From Gemmatimonadota bacterium (GTDB lineage: Bacteria; Gemmatimonadota; Gemmatimonadetes; Gemmatimonadales; GWC2-71-9): DNA of 47,607 nt. The stretch is from assembly GCA_003221035.1 (NCBI GenBank), contig QHUB01000031.1:1-47607 (forward strand). Direction: 5' to 3'. This document shows positions 1-8,534 of the stretch, in pieces (positions within the stretch are counted from its first letter, which is position 1; each line of letters begins with the position of its first letter). The notes beneath the pieces were generated by a model that worked only from the letters and a program-made list of their open reading frames with translations, was not told the origin of the DNA and searched no databases. A program made the position numbers and the translations under genes.

Positions 1-576
1 GCGTGCGTCACCCACAGCGCAACGTCTCAAACTCCCGCGGCAGCGGCCACACACCCCGCGGCAAAAAACTACACTGACGCGGACGTGCATTTCATGGCCG
101 GCATGATCGGCCATCACGCGCAGGCCATCGCGATGGCCGGCTGGGCGCCCACGCACGGCGCCAGTCAGGCGGTGCGCGTCCTGTGCGAGCGCATTGTGGT
201 CGCCCAAACCGACGAAATCGCGATGTCGCAGCGCTGGCTGCGCGAGCACGGGGAATATGTACCGCCGGCCGACCCGCGCGGGCACATCATGCAGGGCATG
301 GATCAGCCCATGCTGATGCCCGGAATGCTGACGCCCGCCCAGATGGCACAGCTCGATTCGGCGCGCGGCACGAATTTCGACCGGCTGTTCCTCACGGACA
401 TGATCCAGCACCATCAGGGCGCGATCACCATGGTGCAGCAGCTCCTGGCCGTCCCGGGGGCGGCGCAGGATGGGCCCGTCTTCCGCTTCGCGTCCGACGT
501 CAATGCCGATCAAACCACCGAAATCAATCGCATGAAGCTGATGCTCGACAACCTGAAACAGGGGAGTTCTCAGTGA
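1..576 (+). CDS. DUF305 family protein (5' end outside window)
   Basis: The frame is open from base 1, so the start lies upstream. The visible part begins with a Cys followed by a Ser/Thr/Ala/Pro-rich stretch, which could be a lipoprotein cysteine and linker, although no signal peptide is in view. Two His/Met-rich helical hairpins follow: one with FMAGMIGHHAQAIAMA and one with DMIQHHQGAITMVQQ. This doubled Met/His pattern is the DUF305 (ferritin-like, putative metal-binding) signature. Known members are often periplasmic and linked to copper or other metal handling; the exact role is not established. The stop overlaps the GTG start of the next gene (GTGA), so the two are probably co-translated. 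Confidence 0.88.
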   Translation, partial: ACVTHSATSQTPAAAATHPAAKNYTDADVHFMAGMIGHHAQAIAMAGWAPTHGASQAVRVLCERIVVAQTDEIAMSQRWLREHGEYVPPADPRGHIMQGMDQPMLMPGMLTPAQMAQLDSARGTNFDRLFLTDMIQHHQGAITMVQQLLAVPGAAQDGPVFRFASDVNADQTTEINRMKLMLDNLKQGSSQ

Positions 577-2549
577 AAGGCAGATTGTTGTTGGCCCTCG
601 CCGTTCTCACCGCCGGTCCTCTCGCCGCGCAGTCCAAATCCAGTGGCACCACGACTCCGGCCAAGCAGGATCCCCGGATCGGGTTGAAAGCCGGCTGGTT
701 CGATGCGGGTCAGGCCGCGTGGAACATGCATCTCGTGTCCACGACGCCGCCGTCACCGCAGTTCATGAACAAGGACACGGCCGGCGATTTCAAGTACATC
801 AATTCCGATCTGAGCTTCCGCGGCACTTATGCCATCCAGGGCAACTTCAACGGCGTGCAGATCTGGGACATCTCGAATCCCAAGATCCCCAAGCTGTATA
901 AGGCGTTCGTCTGCCCGGGCTCACAGAGCGACGTGTCCGTGTTCCGCAACTTGCTGTTCGTCTCGGGTGAAGCGCTGAATGGGCGGACCGACTGCGGCAC
1001 GCAGGGCGTCACCGACACCGTCAGCCACGACCGCCTGCGCGGCATCCGGGTCTTCGATGCCACCGATCTCGCGAACCCGAAGCCGGTCGCAGACGTGCAG
1101 ACGTGCCGCGGCTCGCATACTCACACGGTCGTCACGCAGCCGGGCGACACCGACAACGTCTACATCTACGTGTCCGGGTCGGCGCCCGTCCGCTCGCCGA
1201 ACGAGCTGTCGGGTTGCGCCGTCGGTTCGGTGGATTCGACGCCGAACACCGCGCTGTTCCGTATCGAGGTGATTCAGGTGCCGCTCGCGCATCCCGAGCA
1301 GGCCCACATCGTCAACTCGCCGCGGATCTTCGAGGGTCTCACGGCGCCCAAGCGGCACGGTGACGCGCCCGAAGATAGCCTCGAGGCCAAGAAGGAAGTC
1401 GACTCGACCCGCGCGGCTGGCGGCTACGTCGTCACGTTCGAAGGCCGCGACATCATCCTCGGCAACCAGTTCGTCGCAACCGCGCTCGACAGCATCGTCA
1501 AGGCGCGTGGCGGCACCGGCGCGCCCACTGGCGCCGATAGTGCCACGCTGCGCACCAATGCGCTGACCATCGTCACTGGACGGATCCAGGCCAATCGCCG
1601 GCGCCAGGGCTTCATTCCCAACAGCGGTCCCACGCAGTGCCACGACATCACGGTCTATCCGGCCATCGGGTATGCGGGCGGGGCGTGCGGCGGCTATGGC
1701 TTGCTGCTCGACATTCACGACGCGGCGAATCCCAAGCGCGTCAGCGCCGCCGCCGACTCCAACTTCTCGTTCTGGCACTCGGCCACGTTCAACAACGACG
1801 GCACCAAGATCCTGTTCACCGATGAATGGGGCGGCGGATTGCAGCCGCGCTGCCGCGATACCGACAAGCCGGAATGGGGCGCGGACGCGATTTTCACGCT
1901 GTCGGACACGACCATGGCCTTCAAGAGCTACTACAAGCTGCCCGTAGCGCAGACGCGCAACGAAAACTGCGTCGCGCACAACGGCACACTGATCCCGGTC
2001 CCCGGCCGCGACATCATGGCCCAGGGCTGGTATCAGGGCGGCGTGTCGGTATTCGATTGGACCGATGCGGCGCATCCCAAGGAGATCGCCTTCTTCGACC
2101 GCGGGCCGATGGATTCGACCAAGCTCGTGGGCGCGGGATCCTGGTCGGCCTACTGGTATAACGGCTACATCGTCAGCTCCGAGATCGCGCGCGGGCTCGA
2201 CATTTTCGAGCTGACGCCGAACTCGCTGCTCACGCAGAACGAGATCGACGCCGCGAAGCTCGTGCACTTCGACTACCTGAACGCCCAGGATCAGCAAAAG
2301 CTGGTCTGGCCGGCCAGCTTCGTGGTGGCGCGCGCCTATGTCGATCAGCTGGCCCGCTCCAAGGGACTTCCGGCCCAGCGGATCACGGCCACGCGTGACG
2401 CGTTGACGCGGGCCGAGCACGCGACGGGGGAGGCACGGAAAGCGGCGTTGAGCACGCTGGCCACTCAGCTGGCCACCGCCGCCAAGACGTCCACCGATCA
2501 GCCCAAGGTGCAGCTGCTGATCGGGGTGGTCACCGACCTCAACAAGTGA
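573..2549 (+). CDS. Secreted LVIVD-repeat (beta-propeller-like) protein
   Basis: A protein of about 658 residues, starting at a GTG that overlaps the DUF305 stop by four bases, with GGGGAG 6-7 nt upstream as ribosome site. The frame stays open further upstream, but that part shadows the DUF305 gene. A signal peptide is clear (KGRLLLALAVLTAGPLAAQ). The body repeats units of the form G(V/L)xIWDISNPKxPK, RVFDATDLANPK, LLDIHDAANPK and SVFDWTDAAHPK, the LVIVD-repeat pattern expected to form a propeller. About eight Cys residues (such as DCGTQ, SGCAVG, CGGYG) suggest disulphides in the periplasm or outside. The C-terminal 90 residues are helical and Ala-rich. Function unknown; coupling to DUF305 suggests a shared job. 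No enzyme motif was recognised. Confidence 0.85.
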   Translation: MKGRLLLALAVLTAGPLAAQSKSSGTTTPAKQDPRIGLKAGWFDAGQAAWNMHLVSTTPPSPQFMNKDTAGDFKYINSDLSFRGTYAIQGNFNGVQIWDISNPKIPKLYKAFVCPGSQSDVSVFRNLLFVSGEALNGRTDCGTQGVTDTVSHDRLRGIRVFDATDLANPKPVADVQTCRGSHTHTVVTQPGDTDNVYIYVSGSAPVRSPNELSGCAVGSVDSTPNTALFRIEVIQVPLAHPEQAHIVNSPRIFEGLTAPKRHGDAPEDSLEAKKEVDSTRAAGGYVVTFEGRDIILGNQFVATALDSIVKARGGTGAPTGADSATLRTNALTIVTGRIQANRRRQGFIPNSGPTQCHDITVYPAIGYAGGACGGYGLLLDIHDAANPKRVSAAADSNFSFWHSATFNNDGTKILFTDEWGGGLQPRCRDTDKPEWGADAIFTLSDTTMAFKSYYKLPVAQTRNENCVAHNGTLIPVPGRDIMAQGWYQGGVSVFDWTDAAHPKEIAFFDRGPMDSTKLVGAGSWSAYWYNGYIVSSEIARGLDIFELTPNSLLTQNEIDAAKLVHFDYLNAQDQQKLVWPASFVVARAYVDQLARSKGLPAQRITATRDALTRAEHATGEARKAALSTLATQLATAAKTSTDQPKVQLLIGVVTDLNK

Positions 2550-2574
2550 TCAGTTGAGGGTTCGGGACGTGTTG

Positions 2575-2676
2575 GGGTGATTGTGGGAGGGGCGCGGTGA
2601 TTGTGGTACGGGCGCGGTGATTGTGGTAGGGGCGCAGTGATTGTGGTACGGGCGCGGTGATTGTGGTAGGGGCGCA
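2575..2676. repeat. 20-bp tandem repeat, about five copies
   Basis: Consecutive 20-base units start at 2581, 2601, 2621, 2641 and 2661, each close to TTGTGGTAGGGGCGCGGTGA with one to three changes. A partial unit precedes them from 2575, and the last unit runs into the palindrome at 2665-2694. There are no spacers, so this is not a CRISPR array. It lies in the 190-base gap between the LVIVD protein and the ABC transporter; nothing else in that gap looks like a gene. Confidence 0.9.
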
Positions 2677-2694
2677 GCATGCTGCGCCCCTACC
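2665..2694. repeat. Perfect 30-bp palindrome (REP-like hairpin)
   Basis: Bases 2665-2679 (GGTAGGGGCGCAGCA) are exactly reverse-complementary to 2680-2694, giving a 15-bp stem with no loop in DNA, or a strong hairpin in RNA. The 5' arm contains the core of the adjacent 20-bp unit (GGTAGGGGCGC), so the tandem array looks like an amplification of one arm. It could act as a weak terminator or a REP-type element. There is no T-run after it, so a classical intrinsic terminator is unlikely. No second copy of the palindrome was seen in the window. Confidence 0.85.
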
Positions 2695-2739
2695 TGTGTT
2701 TATGCGCACTCGTGCTTCTGACCGCTATGTTTCTCAGCG

Positions 2740-4641
2740 ATGAGCCCCGCTCCTTCTTCCCGCAAACGCTACCAGGAATTCGTCGAGGACTATAAGCACC
2801 GGCGCCTCGACGCCAAGGCGGAAGCCGAAGAGCACGGCCCGGCGCTGAGCGCCGGACAGCCCGGCGCGCGGCGCGCGTACCTCCGCGAGTATGTGAGATG
2901 GCTGAAGCCGCACCGCAAGGAGCTCGGTGTGGTGTTCTTCCTCGCGCTGGTCGTTGCCGGGCTGCAGATGGTCGAGCCGCTGTTCATGCGGTTCATCGTC
3001 GATCACATCATTCTGAACCGCGGTCTCGATACGCCCGCCCGGCTCACCCGGCTGAACCTCACCGGTCTCGTCTTCCTCGGCGTGATCATCCTGTCGCACG
3101 TCGGCGGCGGGTTCAAAGATTATCGCCAGCGGATCCTCAACGTGCGGGTGATCCTGTCGCTCCGGCGCTCGCTGTACGAGCGGCTATTGCATCTGCCGCT
3201 GCCCAAGCTCTGGGACATGAAGACCGGGGGCATCCTCTCGCGGCTGACCGGCGACGTGGAAACGACCACCGGGTTGCTGCAAATGGCGATCATCTCGCCC
3301 GCCATCTCTGTCATTCGACTCGTCATCGCCATCGGCATTCTGGTCGCGCTCAACTGGCAGCTCGCCGTCACCGCCCTGGCGATCATCCCCGGCGTGATGG
3401 TGCTGAGCCTGATCTTTACGCGACGCATCCGGCCGATCTACCGATCGGTCCGCAAGGACGTCGAAATCGTGGATGGTCGAGTGGGGGAGACCTTCTCGGG
3501 CATTCGGGTGGTGCGCGCGTTCCGGCAGGAGATTCAGGAGCTGATCAGCTACATGCTGGGCCGGCACACGGTACTCCGGAAGGAGCTGTTCGCGCACCGC
3601 CGCGAGCTGTGGCTCTGGACGACGTGGGGACTGCTCGAGGCCGGCGTCAGCGTGGTGATCGTCTGGTTCGGCGGCTACCTGAACATCGTGGGGCGCGCGT
3701 CGGTCGGCGACATCATGGCCTTCCAGTGGTACATGTTCCTGCTGCTCAATCCGGTGTGGAGCATCGTCAACTCATTCTCGGAAATGCAGCGCTCGCTCGC
3801 CGCCATGGAGCGCGTGTTCGAAGTCCTCGGCATGGAGCAGGACAAACCGGACCGGCTGGAGGCGCGCGAGGCGCCTGCGCTGGTCCGCGAGCTCAAGTTC
3901 GAGGATGTGACGTTCGAATACCGCCCGGGCATGCCGGTCGTACACGATTTCAATGTCACCGTCCCGGGCGGGTCCGTGATCGCGCTGGTGGGGCGCAGCG
4001 GCGCGGGCAAGACGACGGTCACCGATCTGGTGGCGCGGTTCCACGATCCGACCAGCGGCCGGATCCTCTTGAACGGTACCGACCTCCGCGACTTCAAGCT
4101 CCACAGCTACCGCGACCTGCTCGCGATCGTTCAGCAGGATGTGTTTCTGTTCGACGGCTCCGTGCGCGAGAACATCGCCTACGGACGGCACGACGCGACC
4201 GACGCCGAGATCGACGACGCCGCGCGGCGCGCCAATGCACATGAGTTCATCGTGCGGCTGCCCCAGGGCTACGAGACCACGATCGGCGAGCGCGGCGTCA
4301 AGCTCTCCGGCGGCCAACAGCAGCGCCTTGCGATCGCGCGAGCGATCCTCGCCTCACCGCAGATCCTCATCCTCGACGAGGCGACCAGCAATCTCGACAC
4401 CGAAAGCGAGCAGCTCATTCAGGCCGCCATGGCCGATCTCTTGGCCGACCGGACGACATTCGTCATCGCGCACCGCCTGTCCACCATTCATCGCGCCGAT
4501 GTGATTCTGTTGATGGAAGAGGGTCGCGTGATCGAGCGGGGCACGCACGAAGAGCTGATGCGGGCGCGCGGCATCTATTTCGAGATGGTCAAGCGGCAGA
4601 TGGAATCCCATGCGCGGGATGGGGACGAGGTGCTGCGCTGA
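2740..4641 (+). CDS. ABC transporter, fused permease and ATPase (MsbA-like exporter)
   Basis: A 633-residue half-transporter. Residues about 55-330 form the six-helix exporter domain. The nucleotide-binding domain has Walker A GRSGAGKTT (418-426), signature LSGGQ (522-526), Walker B ILILDEA (Asp546, Glu547) and an H-loop AHRLST, so all ATPase residues are present. It would work as a homodimer at the inner membrane, exporting a lipid, drug or peptide; the substrate cannot be told from sequence. The N-terminal 50 residues are hydrophilic and charged. The ATG at 2740 has no Shine-Dalgarno; a TATGTT lies eight bases upstream (2726-2731), compatible with a leaderless start, but there is no good -35. 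It is a single-gene unit converging on the gene ending at 4663. Confidence 0.93.
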   Translation: MSPAPSSRKRYQEFVEDYKHRRLDAKAEAEEHGPALSAGQPGARRAYLREYVRWLKPHRKELGVVFFLALVVAGLQMVEPLFMRFIVDHIILNRGLDTPARLTRLNLTGLVFLGVIILSHVGGGFKDYRQRILNVRVILSLRRSLYERLLHLPLPKLWDMKTGGILSRLTGDVETTTGLLQMAIISPAISVIRLVIAIGILVALNWQLAVTALAIIPGVMVLSLIFTRRIRPIYRSVRKDVEIVDGRVGETFSGIRVVRAFRQEIQELISYMLGRHTVLRKELFAHRRELWLWTTWGLLEAGVSVVIVWFGGYLNIVGRASVGDIMAFQWYMFLLLNPVWSIVNSFSEMQRSLAAMERVFEVLGMEQDKPDRLEAREAPALVRELKFEDVTFEYRPGMPVVHDFNVTVPGGSVIALVGRSGAGKTTVTDLVARFHDPTSGRILLNGTDLRDFKLHSYRDLLAIVQQDVFLFDGSVRENIAYGRHDATDAEIDDAARRANAHEFIVRLPQGYETTIGERGVKLSGGQQQRLAIARAILASPQILILDEATSNLDTESEQLIQAAMADLLADRTTFVIAHRLSTIHRADVILLMEEGRVIERGTHEELMRARGIYFEMVKRQMESHARDGDEVLR

Positions 4642-4662
4642 GCAGTTCTGCGCCTACCGCAT

Positions 4663-5292
4663 TTACCGGATGGTCAACCCGATCGAAATGTTATACATCG
4701 ATGCGATCACATCGTCCACGTGACGGTTGCCTGTCACGACGTCGCCCAACGCCGTGACAAAGCTGGCCGCGTTCGCCGTGAGCGCGAACTTGCGTGAAAT
4801 CGCGATGTCCCATCCGACGCCGAACGTCAGGCCCATGCCACCGCCTGTGCTCGTATCGGCGACGACTGTACCGCCGGATCCGCTATCTGCGGGAATGGAG
4901 AACTGGCCAAACGCGGCCCCGACCCCGCCTTTGAAATACAGCCCGTGACGTCCCGGATACCACAGGATAATGATCGCGGCGGTGCCGGTTTCGGCGGTCG
5001 CGCCGGCCGAGTCCTGCGGCGTGAACCCGAACGCGTTGTCGAGCAGAGAAAACAGCTCGAACCCGATCACCACGTTGCGGGAGATCACGCCCCCGATCCG
5101 CAGATAGCTGGTCCCGCCGGTTGTTCCGACGACGTCGGTGCATCCTGAGCAGGCGATGCGCACGTATCCGGGGCCGAAGCCGAATTCGCCCCACAGCCCG
5201 CGCCGGTGCCGTTCAGGAGTCGGCAGGTGTTGCGGCAGCGCCGGACGCGGGCACAGCAAGACGAGCGTCATGAGAGCCAGCGCGTGTTTCAC
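4663..5292 (-). CDS. Small outer-membrane beta-barrel-like protein
   Basis: 209 residues from a GTG that overlaps the stop of the upstream DUF3943 gene (GTGA). An ATG seven codons earlier would overlap more and is less likely. A signal peptide is visible (KHALALMTLVLLCPRPALPQ). The rest alternates Gly/aromatic strands (GEFGFGPGYVRI, YLRIGGVISRNVVIGFEL, GLYFKGGVGAAFGQF, GLTFGVGWDIAISRKFALT) and ends in SIGLTIR, typical of 8-strand OmpA/OmpW-type porin-like barrels. IACSGC near residue 50 is a close Cys pair. Function unknown; it is the last gene of a three-gene envelope operon. Confidence 0.75.
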   Translation of the reverse strand: MKHALALMTLVLLCPRPALPQHLPTPERHRRGLWGEFGFGPGYVRIACSGCTDVVGTTGGTSYLRIGGVISRNVVIGFELFSLLDNAFGFTPQDSAGATAETGTAAIIILWYPGRHGLYFKGGVGAAFGQFSIPADSGSGGTVVADTSTGGGMGLTFGVGWDIAISRKFALTANAASFVTALGDVVTGNRHVDDVIASMYNISIGLTIR

Positions 5293-6611
5293 TGTCCGAA
5301 CCCGATCTTCCACCAGATCAGCATGAGACGCGCTTCCGGATAGTCCCGTTGGTCGCGTGGCCGGCCGTCGCTGTAGCGGCTGGTCCGCCCGAAGACGGTG
5401 CTGCTCGCCGCGAGACCGAGGCCGCGCGCAATCGGGAAGGCGGCTTCGATGCCGCCGAAGTCCACGAGGTGATCGGCGCTCGCGCCGCTCACCGCATGGA
5501 TGTATTCGAGCTGACTGAACACGCGGAGAAATCGCGCGCCATGCCGTTCCAGTGCGAATTCCCAGCGGGCGCCCACGCCCGGGCCAAAGTCGTAGTTGCG
5601 CTCGCCGAGGCCGGTGCCCGGCGCATCGATCGCCCCGAGGAGAACACCGTCTCCGAACACGGCGGTGCGGATCGCGTATCCCTTCGAGCCGATCGGCCAG
5701 CGGGAGTTGATGCCGATTTCCACGCTCTGGCCGCCGACGCTCTGCGCCGGATTCTTGTAGAAGTCGTAGCGCTGATTGATCGCCAGCATGTGCCGGTTCC
5801 GGCCGTGCGGGTTGTTCAGATTGGCGCCGAACAGGCGTCCCGAAGCCCGCAGCGCGTTGAGGCCGCCGTAGTCGGTCAGCACGAGCCGCACGTTGAAGAC
5901 ATCGAACGGCCCGGTGTACGGTTGCCCCACTTGATCGCCATAAAGAAGGTCCAGCAGAAACGTTCCCGTGGTCATGACGTTCTGGTCGCGGCTAAACCGC
6001 CTGGCAAAGCGAGCGCCGGCGCCCAGGCGCAGCACAAAATCCTTTGGATCATGCTCCGGAGGATTGGCGCCGCGCGCGGTCCACTCGCCCCGGATCAGGC
6101 GATTGAGGCCGCCGATCGGGTCGACGGGAAGGGCTGCGACCTCGCGCAGGAAGCGCGTCATGCCGCCGGCGCGATTGTCCCGGATCGTCGCCCCGACGCG
6201 ATGGAACACTTCGCCCAGTGTGATGCCGCCGAAGCTCGTCATGAACCAGTCATTCAAGGACGGCCGATAAGTCTCGCCGAAGTTTTCCCAGCTCCAGGAT
6301 CCGAAGAAGGCCAGCGGTACCGACCGGAAGTAGTCGAGGCCATTCGCGCGGCCCGAGTTGAAGTACAGAGCGCCGTGGTAGGGATGGGCGAACATGTTGG
6401 TCGGGAAGGCGTCTTCATCCCATTCCCAGCCCATGCGCAGGTTGCGGGACCAGGCGCGAGTCCCCGTGCGCGCCCAGTCTTGCTGGAATGCCCACGCGTC
6501 GACGCGATTGACGAAGACATTGATCAGGACGGTCTGACCGACCGCCATGACTGGCCGTGGTGTGGTGTCGAACTGCACGGCGAGAAGAATCGCGATGAGG
6601 GGAGCCGTCAT
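5289..6611 (-). CDS. DUF3943 domain protein, copy A
   Basis: 440 residues from the ATG at 6611, giving a short hydrophobic leader (TAPLIAILLAVQF). The frame extends upstream, but that would run into the 3' end of the neighbouring paralogue. The DUF3943 signature is clear: MFAHPYHGALYF, SWSWENFGETYRPSLNDW, GGITLGEVFHR. The C-terminal half has repeated beta strands ending in MLIWWKIGFGQ, consistent with an outer-membrane barrel. No function is established for DUF3943. The gene is a tandem paralogue of 6634-8016 with matching motifs throughout and lies 22 bases after it; it overlaps the next gene by 4 bases. Confidence 0.83.
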   Translation of the reverse strand: MTAPLIAILLAVQFDTTPRPVMAVGQTVLINVFVNRVDAWAFQQDWARTGTRAWSRNLRMGWEWDEDAFPTNMFAHPYHGALYFNSGRANGLDYFRSVPLAFFGSWSWENFGETYRPSLNDWFMTSFGGITLGEVFHRVGATIRDNRAGGMTRFLREVAALPVDPIGGLNRLIRGEWTARGANPPEHDPKDFVLRLGAGARFARRFSRDQNVMTTGTFLLDLLYGDQVGQPYTGPFDVFNVRLVLTDYGGLNALRASGRLFGANLNNPHGRNRHMLAINQRYDFYKNPAQSVGGQSVEIGINSRWPIGSKGYAIRTAVFGDGVLLGAIDAPGTGLGERNYDFGPGVGARWEFALERHGARFLRVFSQLEYIHAVSGASADHLVDFGGIEAAFPIARGLGLAASSTVFGRTSRYSDGRPRDQRDYPEARLMLIWWKIGFGQ

Positions 6612-6633
6612 CGCCGCAAAGGTACTGGCTATA

Positions 6634-8016
6634 TCACGGCGTGCTAGCGCCCTTTGTCCATACGAGCATGAAGCGCCCTTCCGGGTAGTCGCGCTTGTCG
6701 GGTGGCCGATTGGTGTAGTGACTCTCGCGATCGAAGATGCTGGTCTGGACGGCGATGCCCACACGGTGTGTCACCGGAATCGCGAGCTCGAGTGTGCTGA
6801 CATTGACGAGATGATCTGCCGCCCCGCCGCTCGCGGTGTGGATGTATGCCACTCGACCCAACAACGTGAAGAAGCGGGCGCCGTGACGGTCCAACCCCGC
6901 CTCCCACCGAACGCCGGCGCCGGGTCCGAAGTCGTAGTCTCGCAGCCCGGTGCCGGTCCCGGGCGCATCGATGGCGCCGAGGATGATCCCGTCGCCGAAG
7001 AGGGCGGTGCGAATCCCGAATCCGTCCCGGCGCGCCCCGAGCCGCCAGCGCGAGTCGATGCCGGCCTCCACGCTCACGCCCCCGAAGCTCTGCGCCGGAT
7101 TGTTGACGTAGTCGTAGCGCTGATTCACCGCAAACTGATGGCGGATGTGGCTCAGCGAATCGGACAGGGCCCGGCCGTACAGGCGGCCGCTCCCGTTCAA
7201 GGCGTTGAGGCCGCCTTGCGAGTTGACGATGAGCCGAATCGAGAAGACGTCGAAGGGCGTGCGATACTTCCCGGCAAACGCATCGCCATAGGACAGATCG
7301 CCGACGAACGTGCCCATGCGGGCCATGCTGTCGTTGACCAATCGTCTGGCAAAGCGGCCGCCCACGCCCACGCGCAGCACGTACGCCTTCGGATCATGCT
7401 CGGCGGGGTTGATTCCCAGTCGCTTCCATTTCCCCCGGAACAGGCGGTTGAGTCCACCCATGGGGTCGAAGGGCATGGCGGCGAGCTCGCGGAAGGTGCG
7501 GTGCAGGCCCGTCGCGGTATTGTCGCGAATGGTTTCGCCGATGCGGTGGAACATCTCTCCCAGCGTGACGCCGCCGAAGCTGCTCAGCAGGAAGTCGTTC
7601 AGCGACGGGCGCTCGGTCTCGCAGAAGTATTCCCACGACCAGGACCCGAACATCGCGATCGGCGCCGACTCGAGGAAGCTGAGACCGCTCGCGCGGCCCG
7701 TATTGAAGTACAGACTCCCGTGATAGGGATGTGCAAAGACGTTGGTCGCGAAGCCATCCTGATCCCACGCCCAGCCCAGGCGGATGTTTCTGGCCCAGGC
7801 CCGAGTGCCGACCTTGGCCCAGTCGCGGTTCCGCGCCCACGCGTCAAGGCGATTGACGACGGTGTTGAGCACGATGGTCTGGCCGATGGCGCGGAATGCG
7901 TTCGGGCGCGGCAACGTGTCGGACTGCATCGCCGCTCCAGGCCGCGGACTGCACGTCAACAGGATCACGAGCACGAGGTGGAGTAGTCCGTTGGACGGAT
8001 GGGCGCCGTATGGCAC
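6634..8016 (-). CDS. DUF3943 domain protein, copy B
   Basis: About 460 residues from a GTG at 8016. The start is uncertain: GTG 7974 and ATG 8049 are in frame, but 8049 would cover the Shine-Dalgarno and ATG of the divergent peroxiredoxin. A hydrophobic leader (LLHLVLVILLTCSPRPGAA) follows. Motifs parallel copy A: VFAHPYHGSLYF, SWSWEYFCETERPSLNDF, GGVTLGEMFHR, then barrel-like strands and a similar C-terminus (FMLVWTKG). The middle (GLNALNGSGRLYG against GLNALRASGRLFG) also matches, showing tandem duplication followed by divergence. It is first gene of the minus-strand envelope operon. Function unknown. Confidence 0.8.
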   Translation of the reverse strand: MPYGAHPSNGLLHLVLVILLTCSPRPGAAMQSDTLPRPNAFRAIGQTIVLNTVVNRLDAWARNRDWAKVGTRAWARNIRLGWAWDQDGFATNVFAHPYHGSLYFNTGRASGLSFLESAPIAMFGSWSWEYFCETERPSLNDFLLSSFGGVTLGEMFHRIGETIRDNTATGLHRTFRELAAMPFDPMGGLNRLFRGKWKRLGINPAEHDPKAYVLRVGVGGRFARRLVNDSMARMGTFVGDLSYGDAFAGKYRTPFDVFSIRLIVNSQGGLNALNGSGRLYGRALSDSLSHIRHQFAVNQRYDYVNNPAQSFGGVSVEAGIDSRWRLGARRDGFGIRTALFGDGIILGAIDAPGTGTGLRDYDFGPGAGVRWEAGLDRHGARFFTLLGRVAYIHTASGGAADHLVNVSTLELAIPVTHRVGIAVQTSIFDRESHYTNRPPDKRDYPEGRFMLVWTKGASTP

Positions 8017-8047
8017 TCGTCTAGCTTGCGGAAAAAGGAGATCTTCC

Positions 8048-8527
8048 ATGGTCTTGTCGCCCGGCACCCGCGCTCCCGACTTCAGTCTGAAGAAAAGCCC
8101 CAACGAATCGCTCAGCCTCGCCGATCTCAAGGGTCGGCCGGCGGTGCTCGTCTTCTATCCGGCCGATTGGAGCCCGGTATGCGGGGACGAGCTCGCCCTG
8201 TTCAATGAGGTCCTGCCCGAATTCCAGCGCTACGACGCGCAGGTGGTTGGGATTTCAGTCGACAGCACATGGTGTCACCAGGCCTACGCCACGTCACGCA
8301 ACCTCGAATTCCCGCTGCTGGCCGACTTCGAGCCCAAAGGCGAGGTGTCTCGCAAGTACGATGCCTATCATTCGCCGGATGGCGTGTCGGAGCGGGCGCT
8401 ATTCGTGCTCGATGCCCAGGGCGTCATTCACTGGAGCTACCTGTCGGACATGGGGAAGAACCCCGGTGCCGATGGGGTCCTGGCGGCCCTCGAGGAGCTG
8501 TCGCAACCGGCCGCGACCGGCCGATGA
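8048..8527 (+). CDS. Peroxiredoxin (AhpC/TSA family)
   Basis: 159 residues; the ATG at 8048 has AGGAG 7 bases upstream (8036-8040). Thioredoxin fold with an N-terminal GTRAPDFSL strand and the active site FYPADWSPVCGDEL: peroxidatic Cys45 in a PxxxSxxC version of the usual PxxxTxxC motif. A second Cys (Cys76, in DSTWCHQAYA) is a possible resolving or modulating residue. FPLLADFEPKGEVSRKYDAY and RALFVLDAQGVI are typical of the family. It is cytosolic (no signal peptide) and should reduce H2O2 or organic peroxides using a thiol donor. It is divergent from the DUF3943 operon with only about 31 bases between starts, so its promoter probably lies inside the neighbouring reading frame. Confidence 0.92.
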   Translation: MVLSPGTRAPDFSLKKSPNESLSLADLKGRPAVLVFYPADWSPVCGDELALFNEVLPEFQRYDAQVVGISVDSTWCHQAYATSRNLEFPLLADFEPKGEVSRKYDAYHSPDGVSERALFVLDAQGVIHWSYLSDMGKNPGADGVLAALEELSQPAATGR

Positions 8528-8534
8528 CGGCGCA

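Noticed and set aside
183-572. N-terminal extension of the LVIVD protein
   Set aside because: It overlaps the DUF305 coding sequence in another frame, is Arg/His/Ala-rich and would bury the signal peptide.
921-2420. Long minus-strand open frame over the LVIVD gene
   Set aside because: Arg/Asp/Val-rich composition typical of the antisense of GC-rich coding sequence; no domain or signal peptide, while the plus frame has clear repeats.
2575-2676. CRISPR-like repeat array
   Set aside because: The 20-bp units are directly adjacent without spacers and no cas gene is near.
5349-7986. Two long plus-strand frames across the DUF3943 genes
   Set aside because: They are antisense shadows; the minus frames hold signal peptides and DUF3943 motifs.
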